From the NCBI RefSeq assembly GCF_954871325.1, contig NC_088775.1:58133561-58197560 (forward strand): a DNA stretch of 64,000 bases, read 5' to 3'. The DNA comes from Gordionus sp. m RMFG-2023. Taxonomy: Eukaryota; Nematomorpha; Gordioida; Chordodea; Parachordodidae. Numbering within the stretch: position 1 is the first letter of the stretch; every line of letters begins with the position of its first letter. Below, piece by piece: positions 10,346 to 22,307 of the stretch. The notes below the pieces were generated by a model. That model made no database searches and was not told where the DNA came from. It worked only from the letters and a program-made list of their open reading frames with translations. The translations under genes and the position numbers were made by a program.

Positions 10346-11985
10346 TTAATTTAATACACATTTTGGACATATAAAAAACCATTCGTGGCACATTCTGCAC
10401 TGGTACCACTCTTCACCATTATGATGTTTGATATATTCCAGCTTACAACAAACACAAATATCTTTGTGAATAATTTTTTTCACTATTTTTCTCTTGTTAA
10501 TATTTTCTTTTTCCATTATTTTCTTTTCTTTCTCAATTAATTTCTTTTTATAAGGAGATGATGTAAATATCTCTGCTCTCCTTTTTACTCTCTTGACTCT
10601 TTCCTTTTTGGGATGAGGCAAAGATATTGATAAATTGCACGATGGTCCAGGAATATTATCTAAATGAACATAAGACGTAGATGGAGTATCATTACATATA
10701 TCTAAGTTTCTATTAGTATTTAAAATATCTTTTAATACCAAAGATACTGAGCTTGATTCTAATAATGGGCTTTTTGGAAGTTCACATATAGAATCTCCAT
10801 AAACTGAGGCCACATAATCTTCTTTAATATATCTGTATTCAGTGGATATATTCCACATGCTTTAAAACCATTTGATATATTGAGAGGTGATGCTGCTAAA
10901 GGCAAGACATCCTTAATAACTGATGGAATATCATAAATTGTAAATAATTTTCCTGGATGGCTACGCATCCAGGAATCAAGTGCATTATTGTAATATTTTT
11001 TGAGAGGCCCAAAAACAGACCGATCAAGAGGCTGTAATTTATGGGTGCAATGGGGTGGCAAAGATAATAGAATTATTCCCGTATCTATACAAAATTTGAC
11101 AGCTGAATAGGAGTGGTGTGATATATGATTGTCGAGGATTAATAAAACTTTGGACTTTGGAGTACACCGAGTGTGTTTAGATAAATGCTTCAAAAAAATA
11201 ATAAAATCCTCCTCTTGCATCCATCCAGAACCATTTGATACCCCTATAGAGCCAGATGGACCATCTCTAACAAAATAGTCATAATTTTTTTCTGGGAAAA
11301 AGAAACATTGGAGGAATTGTATGACCAATTGCATTTACAGCAAGAGCTAATGTTATTAAGGTACCCCTTTCTGCGGAAGTAATAGATCCTACCTGTTTTT
11401 GACCCTTTTGTGCAATAATCTTGGATGGGGTTTGAACTGTGGTAAGTCCAGTTTCATCCATGTTGTAAATCGCCATACATTCTAATTTATGTTCATCTAA
11501 TATTCCTAAATATTAAATGTAAACATTTACTTAACAAATCATTTAATAAACTTTTATATAAATCAAAAAAGTATAGAACATTTTCTTCATTAAATCCAGT
11601 TGCCCTAGCCATACTTGTAGCTTCAGGGGATCTTAAGGAGAGAGTAGGATTTCTTGACATAAATCCTAAATACCAGTCATGGCCAGCCATTGAATGGTCC
11701 TTCCAAGATTTAGGAAATTTTTTCTTCATATTTACTGCCATTTGGTTGGCTAATATTTTTATCTAAAAAACAATATAAAATAATGAAGAATAAACTATAC
11801 CTTTTTAATTGAAAGGCCATAAAAAATTTGGCTAGATTGAATCAGATATTTAGTTATATCTCCCTCTTCTTCTTCTGTGAATATCCTCTTTTTATTATTT
11901 TGTCCTACACTAGTAAGTATGTCACTTTCTTGATATCTCTTATAATATCTCATAAAGTTTGATCTAGGAATACCTAAAATAAAAA
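10346..11985 (-). pseudogene. pogo-family DDE transposase with C-terminal zinc finger
   Basis: Read right to left. A helix-turn-helix end (IPRSNFMRYYKRYQ) lies near 11960. A CENP-B/pogo DNA-binding part (SWKDHSMAGHDWYLGFM...NPTLSLRSPEATSMARA) lies at 11500-11741. The DDE core shows MDETGLTTVQ (first Asp), LILDNHISHHS (second) and LQPLDRSVFGPLK (third). GFKACGIYPLNTDIL follows. The C-terminus has KRVKRR basic runs and a zinc finger CVCC...WYQCRMCHEWFFICPKC. Plausible GT/AG introns lie near 11490-11520, 11752-11810 and beyond 11975. Frame changes near 11300 and 10820 make this copy non-coding. N-terminal codons are separated by the hAT insertion. Confidence 0.85.
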
Positions 11986-12106
11986 TGTCAAGTAAAATAT
12001 ATAATTATTTAATTATAAGTTTAACATTTAAGAACATAAAATTTAAAAATGATAATCTCTTTACCATTACCATTTAGATTTTATTAGGATATTCTCTATT
12101 ATTAAA

Positions 12107-12450
12107 TATTGCTAAAATTTGATTTTAATGTTTAAGAATTACATAAAATTAATACAATAATACTATACTTCATCTAAATTGTAATCAATCTAAAATATAA
12201 GATCATTTATAAATTACATTTAATAAAAATATTTACATAATTTTTATTATTAATATTGCTAAAAATTGATTTTATTGTTTAAGAATTACATAAAATTAAT
12301 ACAATAATACTATATTTCATCTAAATTGTAATCAATCTAAAATATAAGATCATTTATAAATTACATTTAATAAAAATATTTACATAATTTCTATTATTAA
12401 ATATTACTAAAAATTGATTATATTGTTTAAAAATTACATAAAATTATTGT
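12107..12450. repeat. tandem repeat, about 146-bp unit, 2.3 copies
   Basis: The unit starting AATATTGCTAAAAATTGATT and containing TCATCTAAATTGTAATCAAT recurs at about 12107, 12252 and 12400 with few differences. It lies in an intron of the pogo transposase gene. Recent slippage or unequal exchange is likely. Confidence 0.8.
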
Positions 12451-12517
12451 GATTATATCTTAAAAATAAGACAGATAATGTAGATAAATTTACCTGTAAG
12501 TTGGCTAGTCTTCCTTG

Positions 12518-15500
12518 CATAGGCGGACTGGCGACGCTACGGCCTCGTGGGCATTTTTTTTATAGCGGCATCATTTTTATGGGGGCTTCGCCCCCATACT
12601 CCTAATTTTGTTTAGCCCGGCCTTCGGCCGGGTTACCTTAAATGGCTTCTGAATTATATGATTTTTATAACTTCTTATTTTTGAAAATAGGTACAAACGA
12701 TGTACATTTAAAAAAAAAAAGAATAATGACATGATACTCATATATATTTTATTTCATAAAATTGCACATATAAGATCATATTTATTGCACATATATTTTA
12801 TATTAGATATAAAACAATAATGCACTATAAAATTAAATCATACATCACATGTTAATTATAAAATAATATATAATACTCAATATATAAAATCAATTAATTT
12901 CACATAAAAAATTATTGCAATTATACAATATTGCACAGAAAATAAAATTGCTACCGCCGATCATATTGTAAATAGATATAAATAAGATTTAAATAAAAGA
13001 ATTAATATAAATTTTTAAGTTAATAAATCTCTCATTAACTTTGAACCTTTGCACAAATAAACAAGAATATCTTTTAGTTCAATCTGCGCTAAAAGTTCCC
13101 GTTCAACTGACATCATTAAAAATGCTTCTAAATTTTCTTGTCCTATATTTGGTCTCAGCCTATTTTTTATAATTTTTAATTTACTAAATGTTCTCTCACT
13201 ATTGACTTGCGTAAATGATAAAGTTAAAATGTATTCATATGCTAAAAATAAATTAGTGTAAGCACTTGTATGCATATTGTATCTTTTAATAATTTCGTAC
13301 ACACATATTAAACACTTGTTACATCTATTATCACATTTTGAGTTATTATCATTTTGTAATATTTCATCTTCTTCATATGAATCCTCACTTGTACATACGA
13401 TATCATTGTCCGTTTCATTTAATTCTTCTACTAAATCTTTGAATACACTGGCAAATGAACACAATTCGTTACGTAATTTAACACTCGATATATTTGCCAA
13501 TTGTGCCAGTTTTTCTAAGGCCTTTTCAGAAATACCTTTACTATTTATACCCTCAAAATGCCTTGGATGCAAATATTGCACATTCAAAATAAGCTCTTTA
13601 TTCGCAGAAAACTTTCCGACAAGCTGTTTATAATTTGATCAATTATAGGACGAAATACTTCGACCCTATGAAGGTCAATCGATTCTTGAGGACTTTCATC
13701 TTGGCCTTCGTCACTATATATTCTCTTCACTCGTCCTATTCTATTTTTTGGCTGAGCAGTTTGTACCCAGATACTCTCTGGGAGCTTTAAATATGAAAGT
13801 GTTCCATTTAAATTAGAAGCCATTTTGTTGCTTTATTTTTAATTGAAGTAATAGTTATAGATGGCACAGAAGACTTGGCATCTTCTATCATTTTCCACGC
13901 TGATAAAATATCTAAATTCTTAGTTTGAAGATATAATGACAATGGCCCCATTATTTCAAAAATTTCTAAATATATTATAGAAGTACTTAGAGTCTTAAAT
14001 TTACATAAATTATCAATCAAAGACTGTGCTTCTGGTGAGGGTTTTGCCTCAAATGATTTATTATCAATTATAAATTGTAAAGCAATTATTGAAAGTAGGC
14101 TCTCTTTGCCATATATCCATCTAAGGGCTTTTTCATGTGGCCACCACCTTGTCTCTCCTATTTTTTGCAGTCTTCTCAACTTATTTTGGCCAGATGAGTT
14201 ATTCTGTTTCACCCAAGCATCCATCCTTTTATATGATTCACCAAAGAAAGTTGCTAGTCTGTTCAACAATCCAAATAAATTTTTGCCTTCAATATTATTG
14301 CATGAATCACATATACATAGATTTTATATGTGACTATAACACCAAATATACAAACTACTTGGAGCCTCTTGTCTAATAAGAGCTAGCAACCCAACTAATT
14401 CACCCCGCATATTTGCCGCACCATCAAATGATTCTCCAATTATATTTCTCATTTGAATTCCATGTTTTAAAAAGCATTCACTCAAGATATCAAAAAATCC
14501 TTTTCCAGAAGAGTTTGTAACTTTTGTAAGTGCAAAGAGCCTTTCTGTTATTTTGCCATTATATATGTATCGTAGGCAAATAGTTGCTTTATCATAAACA
14601 CTAATATCTTGAGTACTATCCATTTGCAAACTAAAACGTTTGTTACCAATCTCCTTTTTTATTAAATTCCTGATCTGATCAAGAACAACATTTATAACTT
14701 TGTTAACAGTTGTTTTCGACAACAAGGTTATGAGAGAACCTCTTCCCTTTGATTTTAATTTTTAAGAGAGTTTATGCTTTTCTTTTCTACGTTTGCTCTT
14801 TAAAATAGCCTTTTCTAAATGATCTCTTAATATTTGATCATTTTTTGATATAATACGAATCATTTCCAGGAAATTCCCATGATTCAAATTTTCATTTTCA
14901 AAGTGGTTAAGTGTTTCAGTAACATTTGATCCTCTATAGGGTAAGTTTTGTTTGCCTAAAAACTTTATTATTTCAAATATTTGTTTTATTATATGGACAT
15001 TGCTATAAATTTGTCGATTTTTATTTAATATTTTAATACTAATTGAATTATCAAATGACTTATTTTTTGATGATCTGAGGTAGGCCTCGACAGCACTAAT
15101 ATGTACTTTTGTTTCATGTATTTTAATTACTGAATGCATATGACGAAAATTTGTTGAGCCTGTTGTAAAAGTGTTTTCACATACTGCAAATGCCAGGCAG
15201 ATTAAGCATTACACAGCTTTGGCTTTATTGCACATTAGTTCTATTGTAATCCATTTTCTAGGTATTTTTTCATCATTACCATTCGATAATATAATTTATC
15301 ATATTTACTATTTATTGGTTGTATAGGATGTTGCATTAAGAATGCAAGTTTTTGTGGTATAGTAGCTGTTAATTGCAGCTTAAAATTTTCATGTTTATGC
15401 ATATCCAATTCTGATAATCCACTTTGTGAAATATCTAAAGGCAGTATTGATGTAGTTGCTTCTGACAAGTGTGAGGATAATAAAGATGGAATTGCTGTAA

Positions 15501-16534
15501 TTGTAGATAATCTATTTTCAGGGTGTGTGAATGATTTATCTGCTGTAATGGTTGGTAATATAGTTATAGGTGGGTGTGGCAATGATTGAACTGATGCAAT
15601 AATAAAAGAAGATGTTGCAGATAATGTAGTTGTTTCAGGTAGATGTGAATGGGAGGTAGTTGCTGATATTCCTAAAATAATAGATTTTTTAATATGAAGT
15701 ACTAATATTATAAATACTTGGTACTGATTTATCAAAGAAAGATAATTTAAGTTGTTTTGGATCAGCACTAGCTGCTTTGAGACAAGCAACATCTTTTTCT
15801 CTTAATTTTTCAGCTCTACCCTTAAATTTCCTTTTGGCATTTCTATGCATGATAATATTAAAAATTTATTATTATTAATTTAGAACTTAAGGCTAAAAAA
15901 AATATTACAAGATGTGAATTGGAAATTCAAATAATTTTATAAAAATCTGATGAACCAACCAGTAATAATAAAAAAACATTAATTACTATCTATGGGTTAT
16001 GAAATATAAATAAGTTGTTTACTTTTGACTTTTTACATACATTTCAAAAAATAGCTAAACTTTAGAAAATCAAATTGATCAAAAATTTATTTATTAAAAT
16101 TATTATTATACATGGGTTTTATTTGATTTCTTTTCTTGAATTAAGAACAATACAATAACAAAAGTTTGCTATATTATTTCTACAATAAATGAATGTATAA
16201 AAATATAATATAATAAATTAATTAAAACTTAATTTACCCTCTACTCGTAGTCAAGCTCAAAAGGAAGCGATTCACTTCATTCGAAAAAAAAACAAGGAAA
16301 AGCACGTGATAATGATGTATAGCGTCAAGCGACGATAGTAAATTACATGATAATTCTCAAGGAATGCGATATTAAAAATAAATGATAAGAGAAAATTTTA
16401 TGGACATAATAATATTATTTTTTTTCTAATCGGCCTCTTTTTTTATATTTTTCTTCGATCGGCCTCAAAATCGACATTTTCTCGCAGCCTCGTGGGCAAA
16501 ATGCCCACCGGGTCTTATGGCCAGACCGCCCCTG
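12518..16534 (-). mobile_element. hAT transposon, ZMYM/DUF4371 type, nested in pogo
   Basis: 4017 bp with imperfect terminal inverted repeats (CATAGGCGGACTGGC at left; CAGGGGCGGTCTGGC at right, complement). It is flanked by a perfect 8-bp target duplication CTTCCTTG (12510-12517 and 16535-16542). The subterminal region repeats CCTCGTGGGCAAAATGCCCAC. The single gene is on the minus strand. Insertion fell inside the first coding exon of the pogo transposase (LANLQ/TSQLT region), so it is younger than the pogo insertion. Confidence 0.92.
13015..15850 (-). pseudogene. hAT transposase (DUF4371 / zinc-finger MYM 1-like)
   Basis: Start proposed at 15850 (MHRNAKRKFKGRAEKLREKD). A Ser/Thr-rich stretch follows (15260-15665, ISATTSHSHLPETTT) after a probable intron. 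Next come the TTF-like/DUF4371 region (LAFAVCENTFTTGS; KQNLPYRGSN), the catalytic core with QMDSTQDISVYDKATI and FDGAANMRG, the segment GETRWWPHEKALRWI, and the dimerisation end SFTQVNSERTFSKLKIIKNRLRP. One stop near 14762 and frame changes near 14330, 13815 and 13590 break the frame. Otherwise it is well preserved over about 700 codons, suggesting fairly recent activity. Confidence 0.85.
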
Positions 16535-17282
16535 CTTCCTTGTTGATTTACAATTTTCATATACCCTAATAGCCTAATTACAATTATAATATTAATTCAT
16601 TAAATTTTTATATACTTCTAAATAATTATCAATATTAAATGATTCTCCTATATTAATTTTTTTGGATTTATATTTTCACACCATATCGAATAATATAATA
16701 ATTGCTAAAAAAAATTTTTGAAATGGATTGACATGTATGGTTTAGCAAGCCCCGCTAGCTCTAAATTTACTAATCATGATTGAAATACTATATAGACATA
16801 ATAAATATTCATAAAACTTTCTCAATTTATAGAAGAGTGTTTAAACTTTGCTATAAAATTTAATTTATATATAAATGAATATATATTTTAATAAAAATTA
16901 AAATTCTGTCATGTAAAAATCTTTAGAAAATTTCATCAAAATTTTATTTCTTAAATAAAATTTTTAATAATTAATCATTTCAAAGATTTTTTGTCTATAG
17001 ATGTAAACTAATAAAATCTATATTAGGATAAAATTTTAACCTTCTAGTGTTTATAATTTTAAAATAATATTAAATGGTTTGCCAAGCCCCACGGTTTACC
17101 TAACCCCAGTCTCCCCTACTTACAAATCTGCAAATAATACTGCAGAATCCTTCCGAATCTATTTCACTTGATGGATAAAAAATAAATTGGCAGATTTATA
17201 TTATGAGGATGTTAAAGTGTCCCATGATGCAATACTAGCTGAATGCAAACTATGGTATAAAAGGTAAAATATAGCTGATAAC

Positions 17283-17610
17283 AGGCGCATAACCAAGGAG
17301 GGAGAGGGCATATCTCGTAAATATCATTATAAGCTAATAAAAATTTTCCTTCTACACACTCACCACCTTCCCCTCCCCACAAAAATATTACTATATATCA
17401 CTATAAAAAAGAATTTGAAAGAAAAATTAGTAAAAATTAATTAAAAATAACGACTATAATTTAAAATCTTTAGAAAAAAGCATTCTTATATAAAAAAAAA
17501 AGTTGAAACCCCCAAAAATCAAATATAGCCAAAGCAAAAATAGAGCTTAAGATCTTCATCCAATAAAATTTACGGGGAAAAACTCTACCTAATAGTGCTT
17601 CCCTTCCTCT
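17283..17610 (+). mobile_element. short element, CAGGCGCATAACCAAG end, copy 1
   Basis: Begins CAGGCGCATAACCAAGGAGG and shares a long stretch with 18217-18522 in opposite orientation, for example GAATTTGAAAGAAAA and CCAATAAAATTTACGGGGAA. It is inserted in hAT-A copy 3, whose sequence resumes with TATGGTTGATA at about 17635. The end with CCTTCCTCTCCTTAGC is poorly defined. It is probably a non-autonomous hAT. Confidence 0.5.
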
Positions 17611-17819
17611 CCTTAGCAAAATATAAGATTCACCTATGGTTGATAATGTTTCAAAATATGTTATATTGCTTCGCATAATTTTAAACACATTTAGACTATT
17701 TTACTAATATATAAAATTATTATATATTTTGGGAACTCTAACCATTAGTACTTCTACCAATGAAAGAACATTTTCTCTTTGAAAAAAATAAAAATATACC
17801 TGAGAAATAAGAAATAGTG

Positions 17820-19547
17820 TTGTTATATGGCTCGATTTAGGCAAAATTACAAAAACGTCGAACTCAATATTTTCGCCATAAAAATATTACATAAGTCTCC
17901 AGATTTGCTAATAAATATCCAAAACTTTGTGCCAGATATGAACAAAATCTTCAGGCTTGCGCAATATTTTCCTGGATGAAATAATTAGTTTGTCGTTTTT
18001 AAAAAACAACACTACTGATATATTTACCATTTTTTTTGACTGACGATTTACCTTGGTTAAGGTTACGCCTTAGCTGATTTACTAATGCTAAACCTTAGCC
18101 GATTTATTTTGACAAAAGCTAAGCCTGATCCATATTCTTTTGGTGAAGGCTACACTCAAACTATTTATTTTGGCCAAGGCCAAGCTTGAGCCATTCATGA
18201 GTTGTATCCAGTATTTTGGGATGGGTTGGGGGGGGGGGTAAATTATTAGGTAAATATTTTCCCTGTAAATTTTATTGGAGTTCTTTAGGTCCACTTATTG
18301 TAGGTCTTTGTCTATATAAGATTTTTATAAAAGTAATTTTAGGTTTTCACTTTTTTTAATTGAAATGTTTTTCTAAATATTTTGAATTATAGTCCTTATT
18401 TTAAAAATTATTAACTTTTCTTTCAAATTCTCATATAATAATATATTGTTTTTGGAGGGAGAGGAGTGTGGAGTGTGTGTAGGGTAAAAATATTTATTCC
18501 CCCTCTTGGTTACGCACCTGGGATAAGCCTAAACCGATTTCTTTTGGCTAACTCTAAGCTTGAGCCGATTTATTTTGTCTATAGCTACACTTACGCTGAT
18601 TTTGATTGGCTAAGGCAAATCTGATCCTATTTCTTTTGTTTAAGCTAAACTGAGCCTATCGATTTTTGGCTGAGGTGTATCTTATGCGTATTTCAATTAG
18701 CTCGAATAGATAAGGTTAAGCTTAAGCTGATTTTGATTGGCTAATCTGCCTTACTGTAAATTTAATAATAAATTAATTCAAAAGGGTGACAATTATCATT
18801 CGTTTTTTAAAATTTTCCCATTTTTTAATGAAATTAGATATCAATCTGTTTTAGTGAAAATTCAATGCAATTTTCATATTCGTCATAATCAAACTTTTCC
18901 GTGGTTTTTTAATGAAAATAGGTAATAATGAATATTTTAAATTTGTTTTATTTTAATGAAAATAGGTAATAATGAATATTTTAAATTTGTTTTAGTGGAA
19001 ATTCAATAACAATGTAATCCCAAAATACGACTCAGACTTAGCCTTATCCAAAAAAAAATCGACGTAGGTTTTACCTTAGTCAATTAAAATCGGCTTATAC
19101 TTGGGTTCCCGTTCTAAATCGCTAACGCTAAAATTGGGAACGCTTATATCTCCTTGAATATTTTAAAGTAAAATTGAAATTAATATTAATAGATATTAGG
19201 GAAGTAAACACTTGTATTTATATTGAGTTTTATTAAAAATCTCTAAGCATGAGGAAATATCATCCATTTTCCCAATTTGATTCTAGCTATTTTTTTTTAA
19301 AACACAATTTAAATACAAATGTTTACTTCTCTAGCATCTATTAATATTAATTTCACATTTACTTTAAAAATTTTGTAGGACGAAATTCCTAATTTTAGTG
19401 ATTTTTGTTTTGACGATTTAAAGCGATTTAGAAGCTATCCTTATGCATAGACCTATCCAAAATAAATAGTCCAGGCTAAGTCTTAATCAAAATAAATCGG
19501 CTCAGGCTTCGTCTTAGTCAAAATAAATAGGTTATTACCCAACTATA
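17820..19547. mobile_element. 1.7-kb insertion with opposed subterminal repeats
   Basis: Flanked by a perfect 10-bp direct repeat CTGAGAAATA (17810-17819 and 19548-19557) where hAT-A copy 3 is split. The left part carries repeated AAGCCTGAGCCGATTTATTTTG-type motifs (about 18050-18200, 18530-18760). The right part carries their complements (about 19020-19110, 19460-19530). There is no coding capacity. A 9-10-bp duplication would suit a Mutator-like element and 8 bp a hAT. Terminal inverted repeats are weak, so the class is open. Confidence 0.6.
18217..18522 (-). mobile_element. short element, CAGGCGCATAACCAAG family, copy 2 inverted
   Basis: Reverse-complement relative of 17283-17610: the right end reads CTTGGTTACGCACCTG and the interior TAAATTTTATTGGAGTT. 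It lies within the 17820-19547 element, so this family was active after that element existed. A poly-G run lies at the left end. Confidence 0.55.
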
Positions 19548-20018
19548 CTGAGAAATACTGCCTCTGAAAATAAATTGAATGGTTTCGCCCTTCTTAATAT
19601 TCATAAAGAGTTGATACCAATACTTATTAAATCCTTGAAAAATTATCTCATTCCCAAATAAGATTGAAATTCATATTATATTTTAATATGCTTCTTAATT
19701 ATATTTTTTCGCATTTTTAAATACTATTTGTAAGTTTATATAAATGCTATAATTCTTTAATTTTTATTTCCAGCATTCTTTAAAATATAATTTAAATTAG
19801 GATTTTCTTTTTATTAATATTTAAAAATTTATGAAAATAATAAATATTTATGTAAAAAAACGTGTTTTCAACCCTAAAAAATAAGGAATTTATTATTAAA
19901 AACATGATTTTTTTTATTAAAAATTTTAATTTTTTATATTTACTATTCAGATATTTGAATTTAAATAGACATACCATTTAATTAAATTTTAAATGCTTAA
20001 AAAAATCTTTATTACTAG

Positions 20019-20162
20019 GAGTTGGATTTGGCGACCCTCATATAATCACGCTAGATGGATTAGCCTACACTTTCAACGGGTTAGGAGAGTTTACAATTTT
20101 AAAACTCAACGATACTTCCTTTGAAATTCAGGGAAGGTCAGAACGGGCGAAAGATATTAATG
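20019..20162 (+). CDS. mesh: mesh exon: vWD domain start
   Basis: 48 codons encoding [20 protein letters not shown] then [21 protein letters not shown]. The GDPH...TFDG-type motif opens a von Willebrand factor D domain, which follows AMOP in Mesh. The acceptor is CTAG at 20015-20018 and the donor AATG|GTATTT at 20162/20163. Length is 144 bp, phase 1-1. The reading frame continues from 9285 and into 20229. Confidence 0.85.
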
Positions 20163-20228
20163 GTATTTTAATTTTCATTGTTGTAAAAAAATTATTCCCT
20201 TATCTATCTTTAAAAAAATATGTATAAG

Positions 20229-20396
20229 ATAATAAATTAATGGCCACCTCATGGCAGGCTCTTGCCTTCAGAGAAGATGGTCATGCACCGATTCATGTTG
20301 AATACAATGTAAGGAGGTTGATTGATGTTTATATCAATGGATCTAGACTTGACCAGGATGATGAAAATGATATATTAAGAAACTATCAATTCATGG
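20229..20396 (+). CDS. mesh: mesh exon: vWD domain, second part
   Basis: 56 codons with LMATSWQALAFREDGHAP and VEYNVRRLIDVYINGSRLD, matching the ATxWQAxAFRE block of Mesh-type vWD domains. The acceptor is TATAAG at 20223-20228 and the donor CATG|GGTCAG at 20396/20397. Length is 168 bp, phase 1-1. The donor region lies inside a local duplication (20377-20745), so a second, decayed donor-like copy exists at about 20580. The next exon is 30.7 kb away. Confidence 0.82.
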
Positions 20397-20745
20397 GTCA
20401 GAAAAAATTTATTATTTATATTTTTTAAATAAGCATATATATATATATATATATATATACAGGTGTAAAGAAAAAACAATAGTTAAATCTTCATAAAACA
20501 AAATTGTAATTTGCTTTAGCAATCTGATTACATTAAAAGCATTAAAGTTGGCCCGGGCTCCGTAAAAACTATCAATTCATGGGTTAGAAAAAAATTATTA
20601 TTTATATGTTTTAAAGCATATATACAGAGGTAAAGAAAAAACAATATAATTAAATCTTTACAGAACAATGCTTTAGCAATATAGGTTGATTACATTAAAG
20701 GCATTAAAGTTGGCCAGGGCTTCAAGGCGAATGTCTCGGGCCAGT
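20377..20745 (+). repeat. tandem duplication spanning the exon end and splice donor
   Basis: A unit of about 185 bp starting AACTATCAATTCATGGG occurs at 20380 and again at 20566. It includes the last codons of the mesh exon, the donor site and 160 bp of intron, ending ATTAAAGTTGGCC. The copies differ at scattered places and in the length of a (TA)n run at 20437-20458. The second copy has GGGTTAG in place of GGGTCAG at the donor. Confidence 0.85.
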
Positions 20746-21445
20746 ATACTAATAAATTAAGGGCTGTGATGTGAAAATAATACTTTAATTATACTGAAGC
20801 AATAATTTTTTCTCTTTACCGCACATATGGAATAAAAACAACTATACATGTATACATTGAAAGAATAACATAGTAAAGTAAATAGATATTAAGTGTCTTA
20901 ATAATATTTATTGACTTTAAAATTATTTCATAAAAAACTTATGCTTAAATATATTCTAATTAATTTACATTAAAACATATTAGCGCATAACTTAAACCTA
21001 AAAGCAGAAATCCAAACCGTAACGATTATCAGTTAGGTTCAGGTAAAAATTAAGGTTCAGATTTGTTCATAAAAAATAATAATATAGGTTGAGCTTGAAC
21101 TTTTAAAAATAGGATCAAACCTTATACAAAGCGTATTAGAATTATGTAGAAAAAATATTTTTTAAAATTTATCACTATTCTCTAAAAAATAATATTGAGC
21201 CATATAAAATCAAAATGTTTTCAGGATTTTCTTCCATCAAATTATATCTATAAGGAGAAAAAATAAATTTTGTGACTGAGAACACCTCAATATGCTAACT
21301 TGGGTAGCTGGCACCGATAAATAGCAATATACAAAAATATCTAGAAATAATTTTATTTTACTTAGATATACATTCATTTCGATTTAAAAAAAATAATTTA
21401 ATGTATTTTAAAAAAAAAGAATAGAATGAATATGAGGAGGTGCAT
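20746..21445. other. intronic sequence, nothing recognised
   Basis: AT-rich, without recognised repeats or coding. Confidence 0.5.
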
Positions 21446-21690
21446 CTAGATTATGGCACCGTGGATTGAAATGCTATGAAAATTGCAAATTTCCATTGAA
21501 ATTCGTTGGCGTAAGTAAAAATCTTTCTCGGGATCACCTGAAATTATGCGCATTTTTTGGTCTAGTGCCTTAAAAAAATCCTTTCCTTTGGGTCCAAAAG
21601 CACCTATTGTGTCAGAGACAATAGGGGTTAGGGTAATATTAGGAATGCTAATGTATTCATTAATTTTTCTAATTTCCGTTATAACTATAC
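21446..21690 (-). pseudogene. retroelement C-terminal tail (restriction-like endonuclease family), minus strand
   Basis: About 75 residues open on the minus strand: ITLTPIVSDTIGAFGPKGKD, then ISGDPEKDFYLRQRISMEI and a stop. This matches from memory the conserved tail (F.PVA.DTLG..GP...F...RIS.AIQ) of retroelement proteins common in invertebrates. Those proteins pair reverse transcriptase with an RPDG...WD endonuclease-like segment. Only the tail is present. It stands next to a + strand fossil of the same family (from about 21700). Confidence 0.55.
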
Positions 21691-21699
21691 AACATTAAA

Positions 21700-22307
21700 A
21701 GTGCACTAAACATTGCAGTTTCAGATGGTGTGTTTGCTCCCACTATACAAACTTTTTATTTAAACATCCTCATGAACATATTGCCACTATAGCTGCCACC
21801 ACTATATTCCCAGACCCACTTTCAAGCTTTCATCAAGGCTATTAAATCATTTAAAAATCATTAGGTTGTAGAGTTAGACCGTTTCCAAGAAATTTACCTA
21901 CAGGCTAACAAAGCCATCCATTCCATGCCACCACCGCCTAATAATCAGCCTTAACCATACTTCTTAATATCATTTTTAATAACCTTTTTCACCATGCATT
22001 CTACCCTTAATATTTGGTGCTGGTCTTATTTCGCTATCTAAAAAGTATGGAGGAATTTGCTCCATTGCTATTGGGTCTCTTTTTCCTTCCATCTATTCCA
22101 ACTTTTCTTTACTTTCTTATTTATAATTCTTTTCACTTTTTACCCGCTAATATTTCTTCCTTTAAACTGCCTAAACAGAAAAGGGCGATTAAACAGAGAC
22201 ATGCAGGCCCGACCCGGGGCTACGATGAAATAATTAAAATTCCATCTATAATTCCTGATCTCACTCCTATTACTGGGCCTTTCCTCAATCATAAAATATG
22301 TTAATTG
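21700..22307 (+). pseudogene. restriction-endonuclease-type retroelement fossil, left part
   Basis: Decayed + strand coding-like sequence (AFIKAIKSFKNH, PITGPFLNHKI) ends where an LTR element is inserted at 22308. The likely continuation starts at 45546. Assignment of this left piece rests mainly on position and is weaker than that of the right piece. Confidence 0.4.

Larger units (their letters stand above)
9954..17116 (-). mobile_element. pogo/Tigger transposon carrying a nested hAT
   Basis: Terminal inverted repeats GGGGAGACTGGGGTTAGGT at 9954 and its complement ACCTAACCCCAGTCTCCCC ending at 17116. They are flanked by TA at 9952-9953 and 17117-17118, as expected for Tc1/mariner-pogo insertion. 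Subtracting the nested hAT (12518-16534) leaves about 3.15 kb, a normal pogo size. The transposase gene lies on the minus strand with several small introns. A deleted relative in inverted orientation is found at about 52555-53270. Confidence 0.9.
9333..19680 (+). mobile_element. hAT family A remnant, copy 3, interrupted several times
   Basis: The left end CACGCACTTATGCAGCCGGG and following C-tract match the left end of copy 2 (CATGCGCGTACGCAGAGG). Coding remains at 9660-9950 and 17119-17270 run parallel to copy 1 (5390-5760). The C-terminal dimerisation piece (NERTFSL at 17765-17790, then ASENKLNGFALLNIHKE at 19560-19620) is split by the insertion 17820-19547. The pogo element 9954-17116 splits the middle and a short element lies at about 17283-17610. 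The right end has decayed. Confidence 0.65.
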
